A stretch of DNA of 64,000 nucleotides from Gari tellinella (GCA_922989275.2 OV277866.1:32319246-32383245), one strand, 5' to 3'; positions 20,363 through 31,892 are shown, numbered from the stretch's first letter. A program made the numbers and translations. Notes: generated by a model not told the origin, from the sequence alone.

Positions 20363-21222
20363 ACTTGATTATTATATGTGCAAAATGCATGTGTGATATA
20401 TCATTATAAAGATCCATTCTTTGCCGACACGGTAATATCATGCTTGATAAGATCGCATTACTCGATCAGCCCCAACATGAAGCTAAATAGCCCCTCCTCG
20501 AGGACACTGGACCATTTTTGTGTATATTTGAGTTAATTTTCTAAACACAATTTGATACTATAATTATTATTTTGAATAAGTTTATGAAATTTTCTGTCAA
20601 ATACAATAAGACAATTATGCAAACACTACACAGTTTTAAATGTTATTATTACATGAAATATTAAAAATATAGCTAATTCTAAACACGTACCGGAAATATA
20701 ATAAAACAAATTATCTTCTGTTATGGATAAAAGTAGTTACATGTAGGGAAACTACAAACTCATTTTTTTATTATTAACCCAGTCTATAATTGAAGCCATT
20801 GAAAAAGGGTTTCATGTTTTAAAATTAAAATGTAAATATACTGATCTAGAACATTTTCGTAGCGTTCGAAAAAACATGTCCACTTTCGTCATTAGCAAAA
20901 TAAGAAATATTGATTTTGAAAAAATGAGATTTTAGACAGTTAACCCTTTCAAAAGAAATAATTTTTTATTTATTTTAAATTTTAGACATAAACTGATATA
21001 TTTCCAAAAAATATCTGGAAATTGTACTCTTTAAGAAGTTATTACGATAAAAAGAAATGTCTGAAAAGTGCTATGTTCCAGTGTCCTGGAGTAGGGGTCA
21101 TTTAGGTTCATGTTGTGACTAATCGAGTAATGTGATCTTAGCGTGCATTATTCCATCGTGTAGGCAAAGAATTGCCCTTCAAAATGACATATAACACATG
21201 CATTTTGCACTCATTATACGGA
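20363..21222. repeat. Foldback within the outer element
   Basis: Arms of about 150 bp: TTATATGTGCAAAATGCATG at the left and CATGCATTTTGCACTCATTA at the right, plus an inner pair AGGACACTGGACC / GTTCCAGTGTCCT. The 550-bp spacer is AT-rich and non-coding. Confidence 0.7.
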
Positions 21223-22519
21223 AAAAAGGCTTGCCTTTTTTCCGTTCTTAAGTAATGCATGATAAAATCAAAGGTATTCCAATTTTATTCAATCACTGAA
21301 GTGTTTGATTTGCGCGTGAATAATTTCCTCAAAACTAGGCAACTACAAAACATCTTGGATGCTGACGTCACGGCTTTTACGAAGAGTTGTGCGTGACGTA
21401 TCGGAATTCCCGATTTCGGTGCTATTTTTAAACCATTTTAAGCATGAACAACCCCCAACACTCACTTGAAATGATTTTCTCCAAAGGACAAAGCTTCAAA
21501 CAGTTCAATTCATACCCTTAAACGCTTAAATGAACGTTATTTACAAAAATCTACATCTCAATCGAACCGATAAAAATAACGGATTACCAATACGCCATCA
21601 ATATAAATAATGACGTCATTATTGGTGGTCATATGACTTCCAAAAATAGTTTCAGATTGCATTACCGGTATAGAGCAAATGCGGGTATTATCGGCACCTT
21701 AAAAAGCAACCAATGAAATCCCCCCTTTCACTTTATTTAACGCTAAATTCGTCATCGTCATATGTAACAAATATTTTCATTGGTTAATTATTTTATAATA
21801 GAAACTTTGCAACTACTTAAATAACTACTATTATGAAAGGATGGAATTTGTACCCTTTGGAGGGTATTTTCGGCACCTTGAGGCTATTATCGGCACTTCA
21901 AAAATTTACTTTACTTAACATCTGTGCTCACACGACCCTTCAAAATACCGGAATACTACCGGAATACCAGTGAAATTTCCAATACCTGTATCGGTAAATG
22001 ACGCACAATATACCGTATTTACTCTATTTACTATAATTTTATTTATTTCTGTCAGACTACATAATAAATTATTTCAAATTATTTTAGTAGGTGTCCATAC
22101 TCATAGAAATAGTAAAAAAAATATCCTTAATGAAGTATTGTTTCCCCTCATGCCAATATGGCCGAACATTCAAACGAATCTTCGGCATCTTTTAACTACT
22201 GATGCTTTCCAAGTTTGATTATAAAGCTGGCAGTAAAAAGAAGTTGCAAATAAAATATATCAGATTATCACCTTGAATTTTCGCCTCTAATAGCATCCAA
22301 TTATTATCCTCTCATATAAACATACTTAACAAACGTACATTATCACAGACACTTTTTACACACGAGGTGACAAAAACATCACAGCAGAATTGAGGAGCCC
22401 CGCCAATTTCATAATTTACATAAGTATTCAATAGTATAGCTCTGGCTATAGATATATATCCATATATATATCTTACACAAAATTTGCAGCCACACTGGGG
22501 ACTCGTCACTAGGCTTGAA

Positions 22520-23468
22520 CACAGGGACCCGACACGATTGATTTTTGAGAGAATCTTTTTTTCAAAAGGTATATATAGAGACAAGGGGTACAACTGATCG
22601 TCAGTATATTCTCACCCTATCTCTACAAAACCGGGCATATCATGAATAATAATTGATGAAACAACAATCTTTTTGCATTTCTGTCTAGCTAATATAATAC
22701 CCTTCCATAAAAACATAACACAAAACCAACTGTAGGCATGTACTTTGAACAGTAACGGCGTCTACTCACTGAAATCACCCATTTTCGGAAAACGGGACAG
22801 GTGTTCGTTCACAGCCGACACAGCATTGCTCACCACTGTACGCTTGTTTAGGCGGTTATATCGAGCATGTCAGTCCTACAGTTCCATATATTTACGTTTT
22901 TGACCACAGGGACCCGACGTGATTGATTTTGGAGAGAAAAAAATTGTCAGAAGGTATATATAGAGACCCTTAAGACTATACATACCTTTGGACATTTTTT
23001 TCCCTCAAAAGCCAATCGTGTCGGGTCCCTGTACGTTGTTGTTGGTATTGCAATGATTTTAGAAGAAATCAGCTTTGATCGGTGTCAAAAACGTAAATAT
23101 ATGGTACTGTATGACTGTCATGCTCGATATAACCGCCTAAACAAGCGTACAGTACTGGTCAACGCTGTGTCGGCTGTGAACGAACACCTGTCCCGTTTTC
23201 CGAAAATGGGTGATTTCAGTGAGTAGACGCAGTTTCTGTTGAAAATGCATGCTTACAGTTGGCTTTATGTTATGTTTTTATGGAAGGGTATTATATTAGC
23301 TAGACAGAAATGCAAAATAGGTGTCGTTTCATCAATTATTATTCATGATATGCCCGGTTTTGTAGAGATAGGGTGAGAATATATTGACGATCAGTTGTAC
23401 CCCTTGTCTCTATATATACCTTTTGCCTTTTTTTTTCTCTCAAACATCAATCGTGTCGGGTCCCTGTG
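22520..23468. mobile_element. 949-bp foldback element (family O) with 8-bp target duplication
   Basis: TIR CACAGGGACCCGACACGATT and its complement AATCGTGTCGGGTCCCTGTG. GGCTTGAA occurs exactly on both sides (22512-22519 and 23469-23476). The arms remain complementary over about 380 bp each (GTCTCTATATATACC, CCGGGCATATCATGAATAAT, GGCGGTTATATCGAGCATG). Eight-bp duplications are typical of hAT and P superfamilies. No transposase. Confidence 0.85.
22905..23032. mobile_element. 128-bp miniature O copy inside the O foldback
   Basis: CACAGGGACCCGACGTGATT and AATCGTGTCGGGTCCCTGT bound a short interior that also carries the subterminal AGGTATATATAGAGAC motif. It sits near the centre of the larger palindrome, next to the inner end of the left arm. 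Confidence 0.7.
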
Positions 23469-24537
23469 GGCTTGAAGACGGTCTCACCATTCCTAAATCC
23501 TTTGATCTGACCGACATCCTTTTGTGTAAACGAAATTAGACCATCTGTTCATAACTAAATCCCACAAGGACACGAAACAAACAAAAAATAAAGTACATGT
23601 ATTATGCTATAGGCTATATTACGGTGCTGAATTCCTTTTTTTTGCCAAATGCCCTTGTGGTATATAACCAGGGAAATGATCCCAACACCAGTTTGATTCT
23701 GCGTTTATTATTACATGTTCGACATAAATCATGACACGTGTATTCAGGGATTACTCTTAATCTGGCAGTTCCCTAACTGTTTAATACAGTAGGTAAATAG
23801 GGTTGGGTATGGAAAATGTTTATAAAGTATAATTGTTTATCTCCCAGCACTGGTAAATTGACAACATTGCTAATTACACGTACGGCCAAGCACACTGTTT
23901 TTACAAGGATTAACCGAGGTAAGAGACAGTTGGATCCTGAAAAGGCGCTGATTACCCCTTTCCGGAATAAAGTTGCATGGTGTCCGATCACCAGCAGAGG
24001 GTGCCGATAATAGACTACTGTTATAAATATTGACTGTAATTGTCGGCACCTTTACATCCCCTCCTTTCCCTTTGTTTTTCATTATTTCTGATCATTTCTC
24101 ATGTAAAGAGCACAGACTTAAGTAGGTGTGAAACGGCAGTGACTCTGCAAGTAACTTTTGAAGCAAACATATGCACGTGTTTTCATCGGACCAAGCTTAA
24201 CACAGTTGATAAGATACATTATTTTACAATCTGAAATATGAGGTCATATAAAAAAAAGAACACATTAAAGATTAAACAAGGCCGCAGTGTACTGTAAATC
24301 TTCTACAACATAAAAGTGACGTCATAACCACATCTAAAAGCTCGGATGACGTAGTCATGTATTTGTATGTGAGCGAAATACTATATGCTGTCTGGGAGTG
24401 CCGATAATACCCGCATGCCGATAATACCCGCATTTGCTCTAGGTTGTATATACGGGTGATTATAGATCTATTTTATTATTTAGTTTAACAACATATAGAT
24501 CTTTCCCAAACAATTTAGGTATAAAATAAAAGTCCGA

Positions 24538-24611
24538 GTCGGTTGTGTAATCCAGATCTCAGTCACGAGAGGCGTAGCCTCGAGTGTGATCTGGAATACA
24601 CAACGAACTGA
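24538..24611. repeat. Imperfect 74-bp hairpin
   Basis: AGTCGGTTGTGTAATCCAGA opposes TCTGGAATACACAACGAACT around CGAGAGGCGTAGCCTCG. It lies between the 2.8 kb element and the end of the outer element. Confidence 0.65.
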
Positions 24612-24744
24612 TACACACTGGTGATAGATCTATTCCGTTTTCATTAGTATAATTTTGCTTTTCTCCGTCCATAGGCAAAGCCTAAATACATATTATTGCA
24701 GTTATTGATCTAGTATCAAAACTATTTGAACACCCCTCGTATAC

Positions 24745-24985
24745 TACGATTACATGTTCAACTAGATCTACTACTATTACTAGTTACTGCTGCTACTAAG
24801 ATACTTAGATACTAGATCAACTATGTATACTAGATCTAGACTACCATATCTAGATCTACTAGATCTAGATCTAAATTTACTTCTAGAGCTACTAGATCTA
24901 GATCTACTAATTAAATCTACCAATAAAGGTATAGATCTACTAGGTTCTACTACAAAATATACTACTAGATTCTACAACAACTACT
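24745..24985. repeat. CTA/AGATCT-rich microsatellite (right half)
   Basis: Runs of CTACTACTATTACTAG and ACTAGATCTAGATCTA, matching the block at 20010 in composition. Confidence 0.75.
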
Positions 24986-25282
24986 GTTTGTAACTGCTTG
25001 ACGTTCCTGTGTGATTTGAAAAGAATTATTGCATACTGTTTGGAGAACAGTAGATCTACGTAGCAGACAACAATAAATTGTTATTGTGCAGACGAAAATA
25101 ATTAACCAGAATGCAAACCTCACACGCACAGTCACAGGTGTTCCAATCTGGCATTGTTATAGGTCATAGAGATTTAGATCTACATGTAACTCACACCGAA
25201 TTGTGTAAACAGTTTTGATCCTGACAGTTGACACTCGTATCTATGTTTTCTAACACTAACGCACGACAAAAAGAGTTAGAGC

Positions 25283-25638
25283 TACAGCGCTACCTCTCTA
25301 CAACGACACCCAAATAAAAGGGTGACACAAACTTAATAATTATTTGTGTGTTGTTCGGAGGTAACTGTCATAGGGAGGGAAATTAATGAATACTTGGCTT
25401 ACATTTACAAACAGCTTGAATCCAGATCAGATACCGCGTCACTCACAATTATATTTATTCTATCAAAATGTTCACTTCTGTAACTTTGAGAAGAACAGCA
25501 GACGACAATATTAAGCAATTGCAGCCGTAAAAGTGTTAATTAGACATATTTTTCCTATTTAGGGAACTGCGGCAATTGTCGTTGTAAGGAAGAAGTCGTT
25601 GGTGGGAGTTCCGTTGTACATAGAGAGGGTCACTGTTA
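25283..25638. mobile_element. Family E MITE, hairpin deleted
   Basis: TACAGCGCTACCTCTCTACA to AGAGAGGGTCACTGTTA. Only the left half of core 1 (ACAGCTTGAATCCAGATCAG) is left. Confidence 0.7.
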
Positions 25639-26061
25639 CAGTACATAGTGCAATTGAAAACGTTGTATTAGTGACCGGTTATGAGAGCTAGATCGATGTG
25701 TGTATGTATTCGTCATGTTCCATATATAGTAACAGTTTCTGTGTAGGCCGTGTAGGGCTATGCTATGTTAAGCATGACATATTTTATTGCTTGTTTATAT
25801 GCCGCCCTGTGTAAATATAGTCATCAATCCTAGGTGAGATGTGCATTTAAAAGGCAAACACAGAAGAGATTTAGATCTATATGCGCTTGGTAAGTTTACT
25901 GTTTTAAATATCGATAGGACTTGGATAGATGTACATCTTGTACGACCAGTAGATCTAGATAGATCTACCTAGATCCATGGTTGTAGGTTTGTTTAAGATT
26001 TACAGACGCGAGACGGTATTTTGTAGTAATGAGTCAATGAAGATGCCAGAGGCAATAGGAA
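25639..26061. other. No gene seen
   Basis: About 420 bp upstream of the caspase, with scattered AGATCTA motifs and no recognised element. Confidence 0.4.
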
Positions 26062-26316
26062 TTAACTTTTCCTCCCTCTAACTTTAAATGGACAATTCCA
26101 GTTTCAATTTTAGTCCATTTCTGACTTTTAAGGGGTTGTTTTTGTCAATTTTTTCACTTCAAATGGCATATATTAGACCCATATAAGAGGGCTGAGGGCT
26201 CCTGTGTGTCCTCTGATCTGGGTCTTCACTGTTTGCATAGGACAAATGTACTATTCACATGACGTTCACTGTTAGCAAAGGACGTCAATATGCGGGACTA
26301 GGGTTCAAAGGGTTAA
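26062..26316 (+). mobile_element. Family F TTAA element
   Basis: TTAACTTTTCCTCCCTC to GGGTTCAAAGGGTTAA. The left arm of core 4 is decayed and the right arm (GATCTGGGTCTTCACTGTTT) is intact. Confidence 0.7.
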
Positions 26317-26370
26317 ACATACCTGGGTACGTTTCCACAGTTTAACCATTTAAACGTGAAAAGAATAACA

Positions 26371-26557
26371 TACAGTCGAATTTCGATATCTCGCACTCGC
26401 TTAACTCGAACTATCCGATAGTTCGACACATAAACTGCATTATTTCATGCTTGGTTGAGTGGAACATACCAATATTTCAAAGTAAAAAAGCCACGTTTTA
26501 ACTTTGAAATACGGTATGTTCGATTTAACCGAGTCGAGATATCGAAATTCGACTGTA
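26371..26557. mobile_element. Family K MITE
   Basis: TACAGTCGAATTTCGATATC and GATATCGAAATTCGACTGTA form a perfect 20-bp TIR. The interior has an inverted pair GGTATGTTC / GAACATACC. Ends match pogo/Tigger-type MITEs. Confidence 0.85.
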
Positions 26558-26941
26558 TCACCCACTTGCACTACACACATATGTGTAAATACTGTTTAAA
26601 GACTTCCCCCCCCCCCCCATTGTTTGGATAGGTGTGAATTTTAACTGTCAAAGCATGCATCACATGCCAATTTACCTGGAGAGGCCCAGATTATACTCAT
26701 GCTCTAGTGATTTTCAATGGTTATTTCTAACCAAACTATCAAATATAAAGGTAGAGTCTCACATGAGAAGCTTCAATGGTTCTTTGCTAGCGCCATGTCC
26801 ATAAGATCCATGATTTTTGCAAGGAAATTGTCTGGCAAGGCGTTATGATAGAAAGGTCGCCAGGAGATGTCGTTAACAAAATACAGTTCTGGTTTTTGTT
26901 TCAGTTATTTTCTTATAATCCTTGGCCGTATTGCTGATACC

Positions 26942-27013
26942 ATGAGTGATGAAACTGACTCGAAAGTGTTCACTGAAAACACTGTATCACGACTAGGAGA
27001 AGATATATACAAC
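26942..27013 (+). CDS. Caspase exon 1 (provisional prodomain)
   Basis: MSDETDSKVFTENTVSRLGE then DIYN, 24 codons, ending AAC|GTACGT, a strong phase-0 donor matching the phase-0 acceptor at 27938. The open frame continues 75 codons further into DNA just before a poly-C tract, so a longer exon cannot be excluded. Confidence 0.45.
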
Positions 27014-30000
27014 GTACGTCTAGACCAGGACAGTACCTCGCATGATGCTCAGAACGAATCTTTAGAAACTGTCACACCCGGTGTAGCTTCTTCAGAAAGG
27101 ACAGGTGTGTCTGAAACGGACTTCAAGATTCGCTTATTCTCAAGAAAGGACCATGAAATAAGCCCGAGTGTAGGTAGTCAATTCAGATTTAAGCATCATG
27201 AATTTAATAAACGCCAACGTTCCTTTAAAAAATCTTAAATGCCCCCCCCCCCCCCCCCCCCCCCCCCCATCTAAAAAGTATTCCGGAGGAAATTTTTCAA
27301 CGTAGAAAAGTGTTAGGGTCTTGATTCGTCGACGAAATATGTCACAATCGCGTAGAACAGTGACCCGGGAACACAATCGTTAGGGGGACATTTCGTCATT
27401 ACACCAGACTTGTTGTTTTAATTGCACAAAGCAATCCCAGTCGCTGGGCCATCCCTTAAAACGTTTAACACGCAAAACATATTGTGTCTACAAGAAACTC
27501 CAATGGTCATTACTTTTAATACAATTCTTCAAGATGATGTGACCAAACTGTTAAATAGTTTTGGTGAGTGTAAGTTTCTGCGAAGTTACTAAGTGTATAA
27601 TGATTTCAAATTATTTGCAATATTGTTCCAGACGCTTAAATTTTTTTTTTAAATGGCATAACATTTACAGTAAAATCTCGATACTTCGAACTCCATTGAT
27701 TGCGAAAATCCGATCTTGCTTAAGTAGAACATATCCGTATTTCAAGGTTAAAACGTGACTTAGCCACGCTTTAACTTTGAAATATGGGTATGTTCGAACT
27801 AAAGCGTGTTCGTAGTATCGAGTTTTTACTGTAATTTCAATATTAGTGTTATGCGAAACTAATTATGACAATAAATTATGAACTATTTGATAGAAAATGT
27901 ATGTGTCATAATTTCCGTTTGAAAATATGTCACTTAGGTTCAAGCCACGCCCACAATTAACGTGACGTCAGACCGTTACGACATGGGTCACAAGAAAATG
28001 GGCCGAGCTGTCATCTTTAACAATGAAAAGTTTTCACCGGCGCTAAGAGACTATGGCTTTGGGGATCGGCATGGTACTGAAGTAGATGAAAAAAATCTGA
28101 AAAAACAGCTCAAAAAGTTAGGTGAGTGTAGAAAGACTATAGCTATATTAAAACCTGTCAAAGGGGTTGACACCAGAAAGTATTTATTAGCTCATCAGAG
28201 CACGAAGTGCTCAAGGTGAGCTTTTGTGATACCCCTCCTGTCCGGCGTCCGTCTGTCTGTCCGTCATCAATTGCAAACGACTTCTTCTCTGAAACCAAAC
28301 TTCATCAGAAGCATCAGTAGGATGGGGGAATGAAAAGTTGTTAAAGGGTTGTGGGTGGGGTAATTTGTTTGGTTGCCATGGCAACCATGCACAATATCTA
28401 GAAAAATCTTCTTCTCCGAAAGTACTGGTCCGATTTCAATTTGACTTTCACAAAAATGTTTCTCTATGGATCGATTTCAAAAGTAGTTCAAAGAATTTTG
28501 GTCCGTCAGAGGACGTGGTCATTTTCCCTGTTCTGAAATATCATATCAAAAGTCAAAAACTTTCTAGAAGTCATATTTTGGCTATATCTTTATGAGATTT
28601 TGTCAGTGTATTGTCCTTGATAAAGTTTAGGTCATACTGTTATATAGGTCATGTCGGGTCATAAAGTAGGTCAGTAGGTCAGATCGCAGAAAAAAGCTTT
28701 TTGCCACTCCATGCACATTCAAACCTCTATATATAGTTTCAGTTGGTCGTATTCGCATTGATCGCTCCTATTAATCTGTATCGAACTCGGCCAAATTACT
28801 CCCCTTCGCTATAGACAATAAGAAGAGATACAGTTCGTCTCTTGGTAAATATTAATTTGGATTTTTTTCAAAGAAACCGACAATTTTCTCATAAAGTTTA
28901 TGTAATTTCCTTTCTTTTCAAATACGGTTGCTATGGTAAACACATGGTTTTTTATGGTAAACAAGAACATTTTTGAAACCGAAAGTAAACGATATGCTCG
29001 GCGTCCGCCTGTTTAAGTGAATTTATTCGTTTGCCAACACTGAAAGATACACACTTACCACGATATAAGATTTAGTATCAGTTAAAACGATTTTAAGAGT
29101 TAAGAAACAAGATATATGCAGCCTAGTATGGGAAATGTTTTAAATTGATGTGAGCGGTTACACATTGAAATGAATGATAGTGTGGCAAAGCGCAGGCGCT
29201 CACACTGACTTCCGCTGTGTTGAAATATTGCATGGGCGTATAGCAAAAGTGTGTAAGTGCCATGGGGCATATATTTAGCTCAATCTTCCTAAAACTTGCT
29301 ACGCTTTGTGTGAATATGGGTTACATAAGGTTTAAAAGTAGGTCAGTAGGTCAACACATAGAAAAAGCTTTCAAACACTGCAGGAGCCATATTTTAAGCT
29401 ATAAGTTCAAAAAACTTGCTCAGAATGATCGCCTTGACAAAAACTATGCAATGTAGTAATATGGATAACTGGGTGTCAATAAGTGGGTCAGTAGGTCAAA
29501 TCATAGGAAGAGCTTAAGAGTATTCTAGAGCCAACAACTTTTGCCCTTATTTCATGAAACTACTTCAGGTTGATCACCTTGACAAAATCTAGGTCAATTA
29601 TGAATAAGGGTTTTGTCTTAATAAAAAGTAGGTCAGTAGGTCAAGCCATAAAAATGGCTTCTGAACTTTTTAGGGGCCATATTATTTTGAGTCCCAATTT
29701 CACGAATCTTAATCAAAATAATCACCATGCCAAAATCTAGGTAATGTATGAATATGAGTTGAGTCAGGTCAAAAAGTAGGTCATTAGGTCAAACCATAGA
29801 AAAGGCTTATGTGGAGCACTCACATCAAAATTATCCTGACACTTTTGTTTCTTTTGATAAGGTGCTAGTTGGGGTATTACTCACCAAGTTAAATCTGAGA
29901 ATTCTTTACTCTGGTGAGCGCCTTAGAGCCCATTGGGCTCTTGTTTTTCAAAATGTAATGTTTGTGCCAGTATTAAGATATCGATCTACCGGTATATGAA

Positions 30001-31098
30001 ATTCTTATTAAACATTAAGCAATTATTTGTATCTGTCTTCATCAAACTTTAATGCGTTGTCAAAGAGATATGTCTATATAAGGAATACTAATAAGGACAA
30101 ATTTATGAACGAACAAAGATATTGAGATATCTGCTTTATATTCCACCTGAATGTAGCTTTTGCCTTTTCAAAATGAATAGTCTTTGAGTAGTTTAATTTA
30201 AACCAAAACTTCAGTAGATATGGTACTCGCACATACCCCATTCACTGCCTTACCCCGAGTACACTTAGTCTAGTAGTTTGAAAACAGTTTGGGTCCTGAC
30301 CAGACGCCGCGTAAGGCGGCGTCTGATCAGGATACAAACTGTTTTACACTCATTCAATATTTCATATGTCAAAATAACTAAATATTTAATTTTAGAAATT
30401 AAAGTAGACGACAATTGTTTAAAATTGATGACGTCATGGCAATGAAGGGGTTAACTCTATAGAATGGTTGCTCTAATATTGCAGGGTTTGAGGTTACTGT
30501 GTTCAAGGACGCCAGTGCAAGAACTATTCTGAATGCATGTAAAGAAGCGGCAAGCTTGGATTATACAGATTATAACTGTTTCGTCTTTGTTATTCTCACT
30601 CACGGAGAGGAGGGAATAGTTTATGGAAAAGATAAATCAGTTGAAATCAAAGAGCTCACAAATCCATTCCGCGGGCATAATTGCCCAACTTTAGCAGGAA
30701 AGCCGAAGATTTTCTTCATCCAAGCTTGTCGCGGATATCAAACTGATCCTGGCGTGGACGTAAGTGTTCAAGACCAACTAGACGGCGGTCGGAGTTACCC
30801 GGATGTTATCAAGCTTCCGGTTGACGCAGACTTCCTGTTCGCATACTCTACGGTGCCCGGATATTATTCTTGGAGAAACGGAGTGAATGGCTCGTGGTTT
30901 ATACAGGCGCTTGGTGACATGTTGGAAAAGCACGGCACAACTATGGAATTGCTAAAGTTGTTGACTGTTGTTAACAAAATGGTGGCGCAAAATTTTATAT
31001 CCTCGAATCCAGGAAATGAAGTTTTCCACAGAATGAAGCAAATCCCTTGTATCACAACTATGCTTACAAAAGATCTGTATCTTGCCAAAACAAAATGA
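26942..31098 (+). CDS. Executioner-type caspase (three exons)
   Basis: Proposed exons 26942-27013, 27938-28121 and 30485-31098 give 289 aa in compatible phases (0, then 1). A caspase cleaves proteins after Asp in apoptosis. The catalytic domain is complete: the MGRAVIFNNEKF strand, Arg68 in DRHGTEVD (S1 pocket), catalytic His125 in LTHGEEG, catalytic Cys167 in QACRG, then FAYSTVPGYYSWRN and GSWFIQAL of the p10 part. The prodomain is short, with no CARD or DED, as in caspase-3/7-like enzymes; the Asp-rich DPGVDVSVQDQLDGG segment is a plausible inter-subunit cleavage region. Exons 2 and 3 are firm. Exon 1 (MSDETDSKVF...) is provisional: its frame stays open to 27238, so other donors are possible. 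Intron 2 carries a 1.76 kb repeat and a family B element. Confidence 0.85.
27242..27268. repeat. Poly-C tract (about 27 nt)
   Basis: Uninterrupted C run directly after the stop of the extended first-exon reading frame of the caspase. Confidence 0.85.
27666..27833. mobile_element. Family K MITE in caspase intron 1
   Basis: TACAGTAAAATCTCGATACT to TATCGAGTTTTTACTGTA. The central palindrome AACGTGACTTAGCCACG-type hairpin is flanked by CCGTATTTCAA / TTGAAATATGG. Confidence 0.8.
27938..28121 (+). CDS. Caspase exon 2 (p20 start, S1 arginine)
   Basis: Acceptor GTCACTTAG (weak pyrimidine tract) and donor TTAG|GTGAGT. Encodes MGHKKMGRAVIFNNEKF and YGFGDRHGTEVDEKNL. Ends in phase 1 and completes a Gly codon with exon 3. 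Confidence 0.85.
28189..29948 (+). mobile_element. Long bivalve-type repeat (AGCTCA...GGGCTCTTGTTT) in caspase intron 2
   Basis: Starts with the hairpin AGCTCATCAGAGCACGAAGT...GGTGAGC and ends CCCATTGGGCTCTTGTTTTT. Internal tandem blocks of about 146 bp recur, each with AAGTAGGTCAGTAGGTCAA followed by a degenerate AAAAAGCTT (about 29338, 29482, 29626, 29772). The same 5' and 3' signature, with different interior, is at 33849. Non-autonomous; class not resolved from sequence alone. Confidence 0.75.
30236..30454 (+). mobile_element. Family B element in caspase intron 2
   Basis: CCATTCACTGCCTTACCCC at the left and GGCAATGAAGGGGTTAA at the right. Core 1 at 30282-30344 is nearly perfect with a CGCGTAAGGCG turn. 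It ends about 30 bp before exon 3. Confidence 0.75.
30485..31098 (+). CDS. Caspase exon 3 (catalytic His/Cys, p10)
   Basis: Acceptor TAATATTGCAG. 204 codons including the TGA at 31096. Contains VILTHGEEG, FFIQACRGYQ, STVPGYYSWRN and GSWFIQALGDML, ending in DLYLAKTK. Confidence 0.92.
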
Positions 31099-31119
31099 AT
31101 ATATAACAATATATACCAG

Positions 31120-31288
31120 AAAAAACATCTCTATTACAACCACTAAATTGTGCTAACTATTAGGTGTTAACAACAAATGACTGTTTAAAACTTTCTAGTT
31201 TACTGTCACCTTGCTTTAAGCTGTCACCTGTCTTTTATACAATCATTTAGCGTTCTTTTTAGTGGTCGTAGTTGAGAGGTTTTACTGA
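31120..31288. mobile_element. Family D MITE, hairpin arm deleted
   Basis: AAAAACATCTCTATTACAAC on the left and TAGTTGAGAGGTTTTACTGA on the right. Core 3 keeps only its right arm. It starts about 20 bp after the caspase stop codon, so the 3' UTR may lie within it. Confidence 0.7.
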
Positions 31289-31313
31289 ACTCCAACTTGC
31301 TTATGTCGTAACA

Positions 31314-31557
31314 TACAGTGGAGAAAACGTTATTCTTTCCCAATAAACGCGTATACGCTCAAACTATTATTCTTATTGCATACAATTTGGAGCCAGATCA
31401 GACGCGGGGTAACCTGGTGTCTGATCAGGCTCCAAACTGATTGCCACTGACACTCAGATCAACTTGAATTGTCAGAATTGTCTTAAACTTGACTTTTCTA
31501 CGTTTAATGGTTTTGCGTTTGCTTTTAAACGGGAAAGAATAACGTTTGCTCCACTGT
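31314..31557. mobile_element. Family A MITE
   Basis: TACAGTGGAGAAAACGTTAT to AACGTTTGCTCCACTGT. The core-1 turn CGCGGGGTAACCTGGTG is imperfect. Confidence 0.8.
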
Positions 31558-31574
31558 GACTGTATTCCAATGGA

Positions 31575-31824
31575 TACAGTGGAGAATCTGTTATTCTTTC
31601 CCGTTTAAACGCAAACGTACGCAAACACAAAGCACTATAACGTAGAAAAGAACAACTTTTGGACAATTCTGATAATTCTTGTTAATCTTGGTGGCAAACA
31701 GTTTGGAGCCAGATCAGACGCCGGGTTACCCGGCCTCTGATCTGGCTCCAAACTGTTTGTATTGGAAATAATAGTTTTAGCGTAAACGCGTTTATTGGGA
31801 AAGAATAACAGATTCTCCACTGTA
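31575..31824. mobile_element. Family A MITE, complete
   Basis: TACAGTGGAGAATCTGTTAT and ATAACAGATTCTCCACTGTA are perfect TIRs. It follows the previous copy by 17 bp in the opposite internal orientation. Confidence 0.85.
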
Positions 31825-31892
31825 CATGTATCCAGTCTCGACTGCAGCAAATGGGTGTTTGCAAATTTAAATGTGTTACCAGAAACTTTACT

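Larger units (their letters stand above)
21671..24441. mobile_element. TIR element with subterminal GGCACC repeats, 2.8 kb
   Basis: Left TAGAGCAAATGCGGGTATTA and right TACCCGCATTTGCTCTA are inverted repeats of at least 24 bp. ATTATCGGCAC-type motifs recur near both ends (21686, 21870-21895, 24001-24050, 24395-24428), as in subterminal repeats of DNA transposons. No protein-coding remnant recognised. A 949-bp element sits inside it. Confidence 0.6.
20324..24741. mobile_element. Outer mariner-like TIR element, 4.4 kb including nested insertions
   Basis: Ends TACGAGGGTAGTTCAAAAAG and, as the reverse complement of the right end, TACGAGGGGTGTTCAAATAG; similarity continues for about 45-55 bp through TTTTGATACTGGGTCAATAA. 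TA at both ends and this sequence type suggest a mariner-like element. No transposase ORF remains. It contains the elements annotated below. Confidence 0.65.

Noticed and set aside
21970..22218. Transposase remnant in the 2.8 kb element
   Set aside because: The open frame has no DDE-type motif or recognisable transposase segment.
23773..24234. Overlapping short open frames at the right of the 2.8 kb element
   Set aside because: Several overlapping frames on both strands without coding bias; consistent with non-coding transposon sequence.
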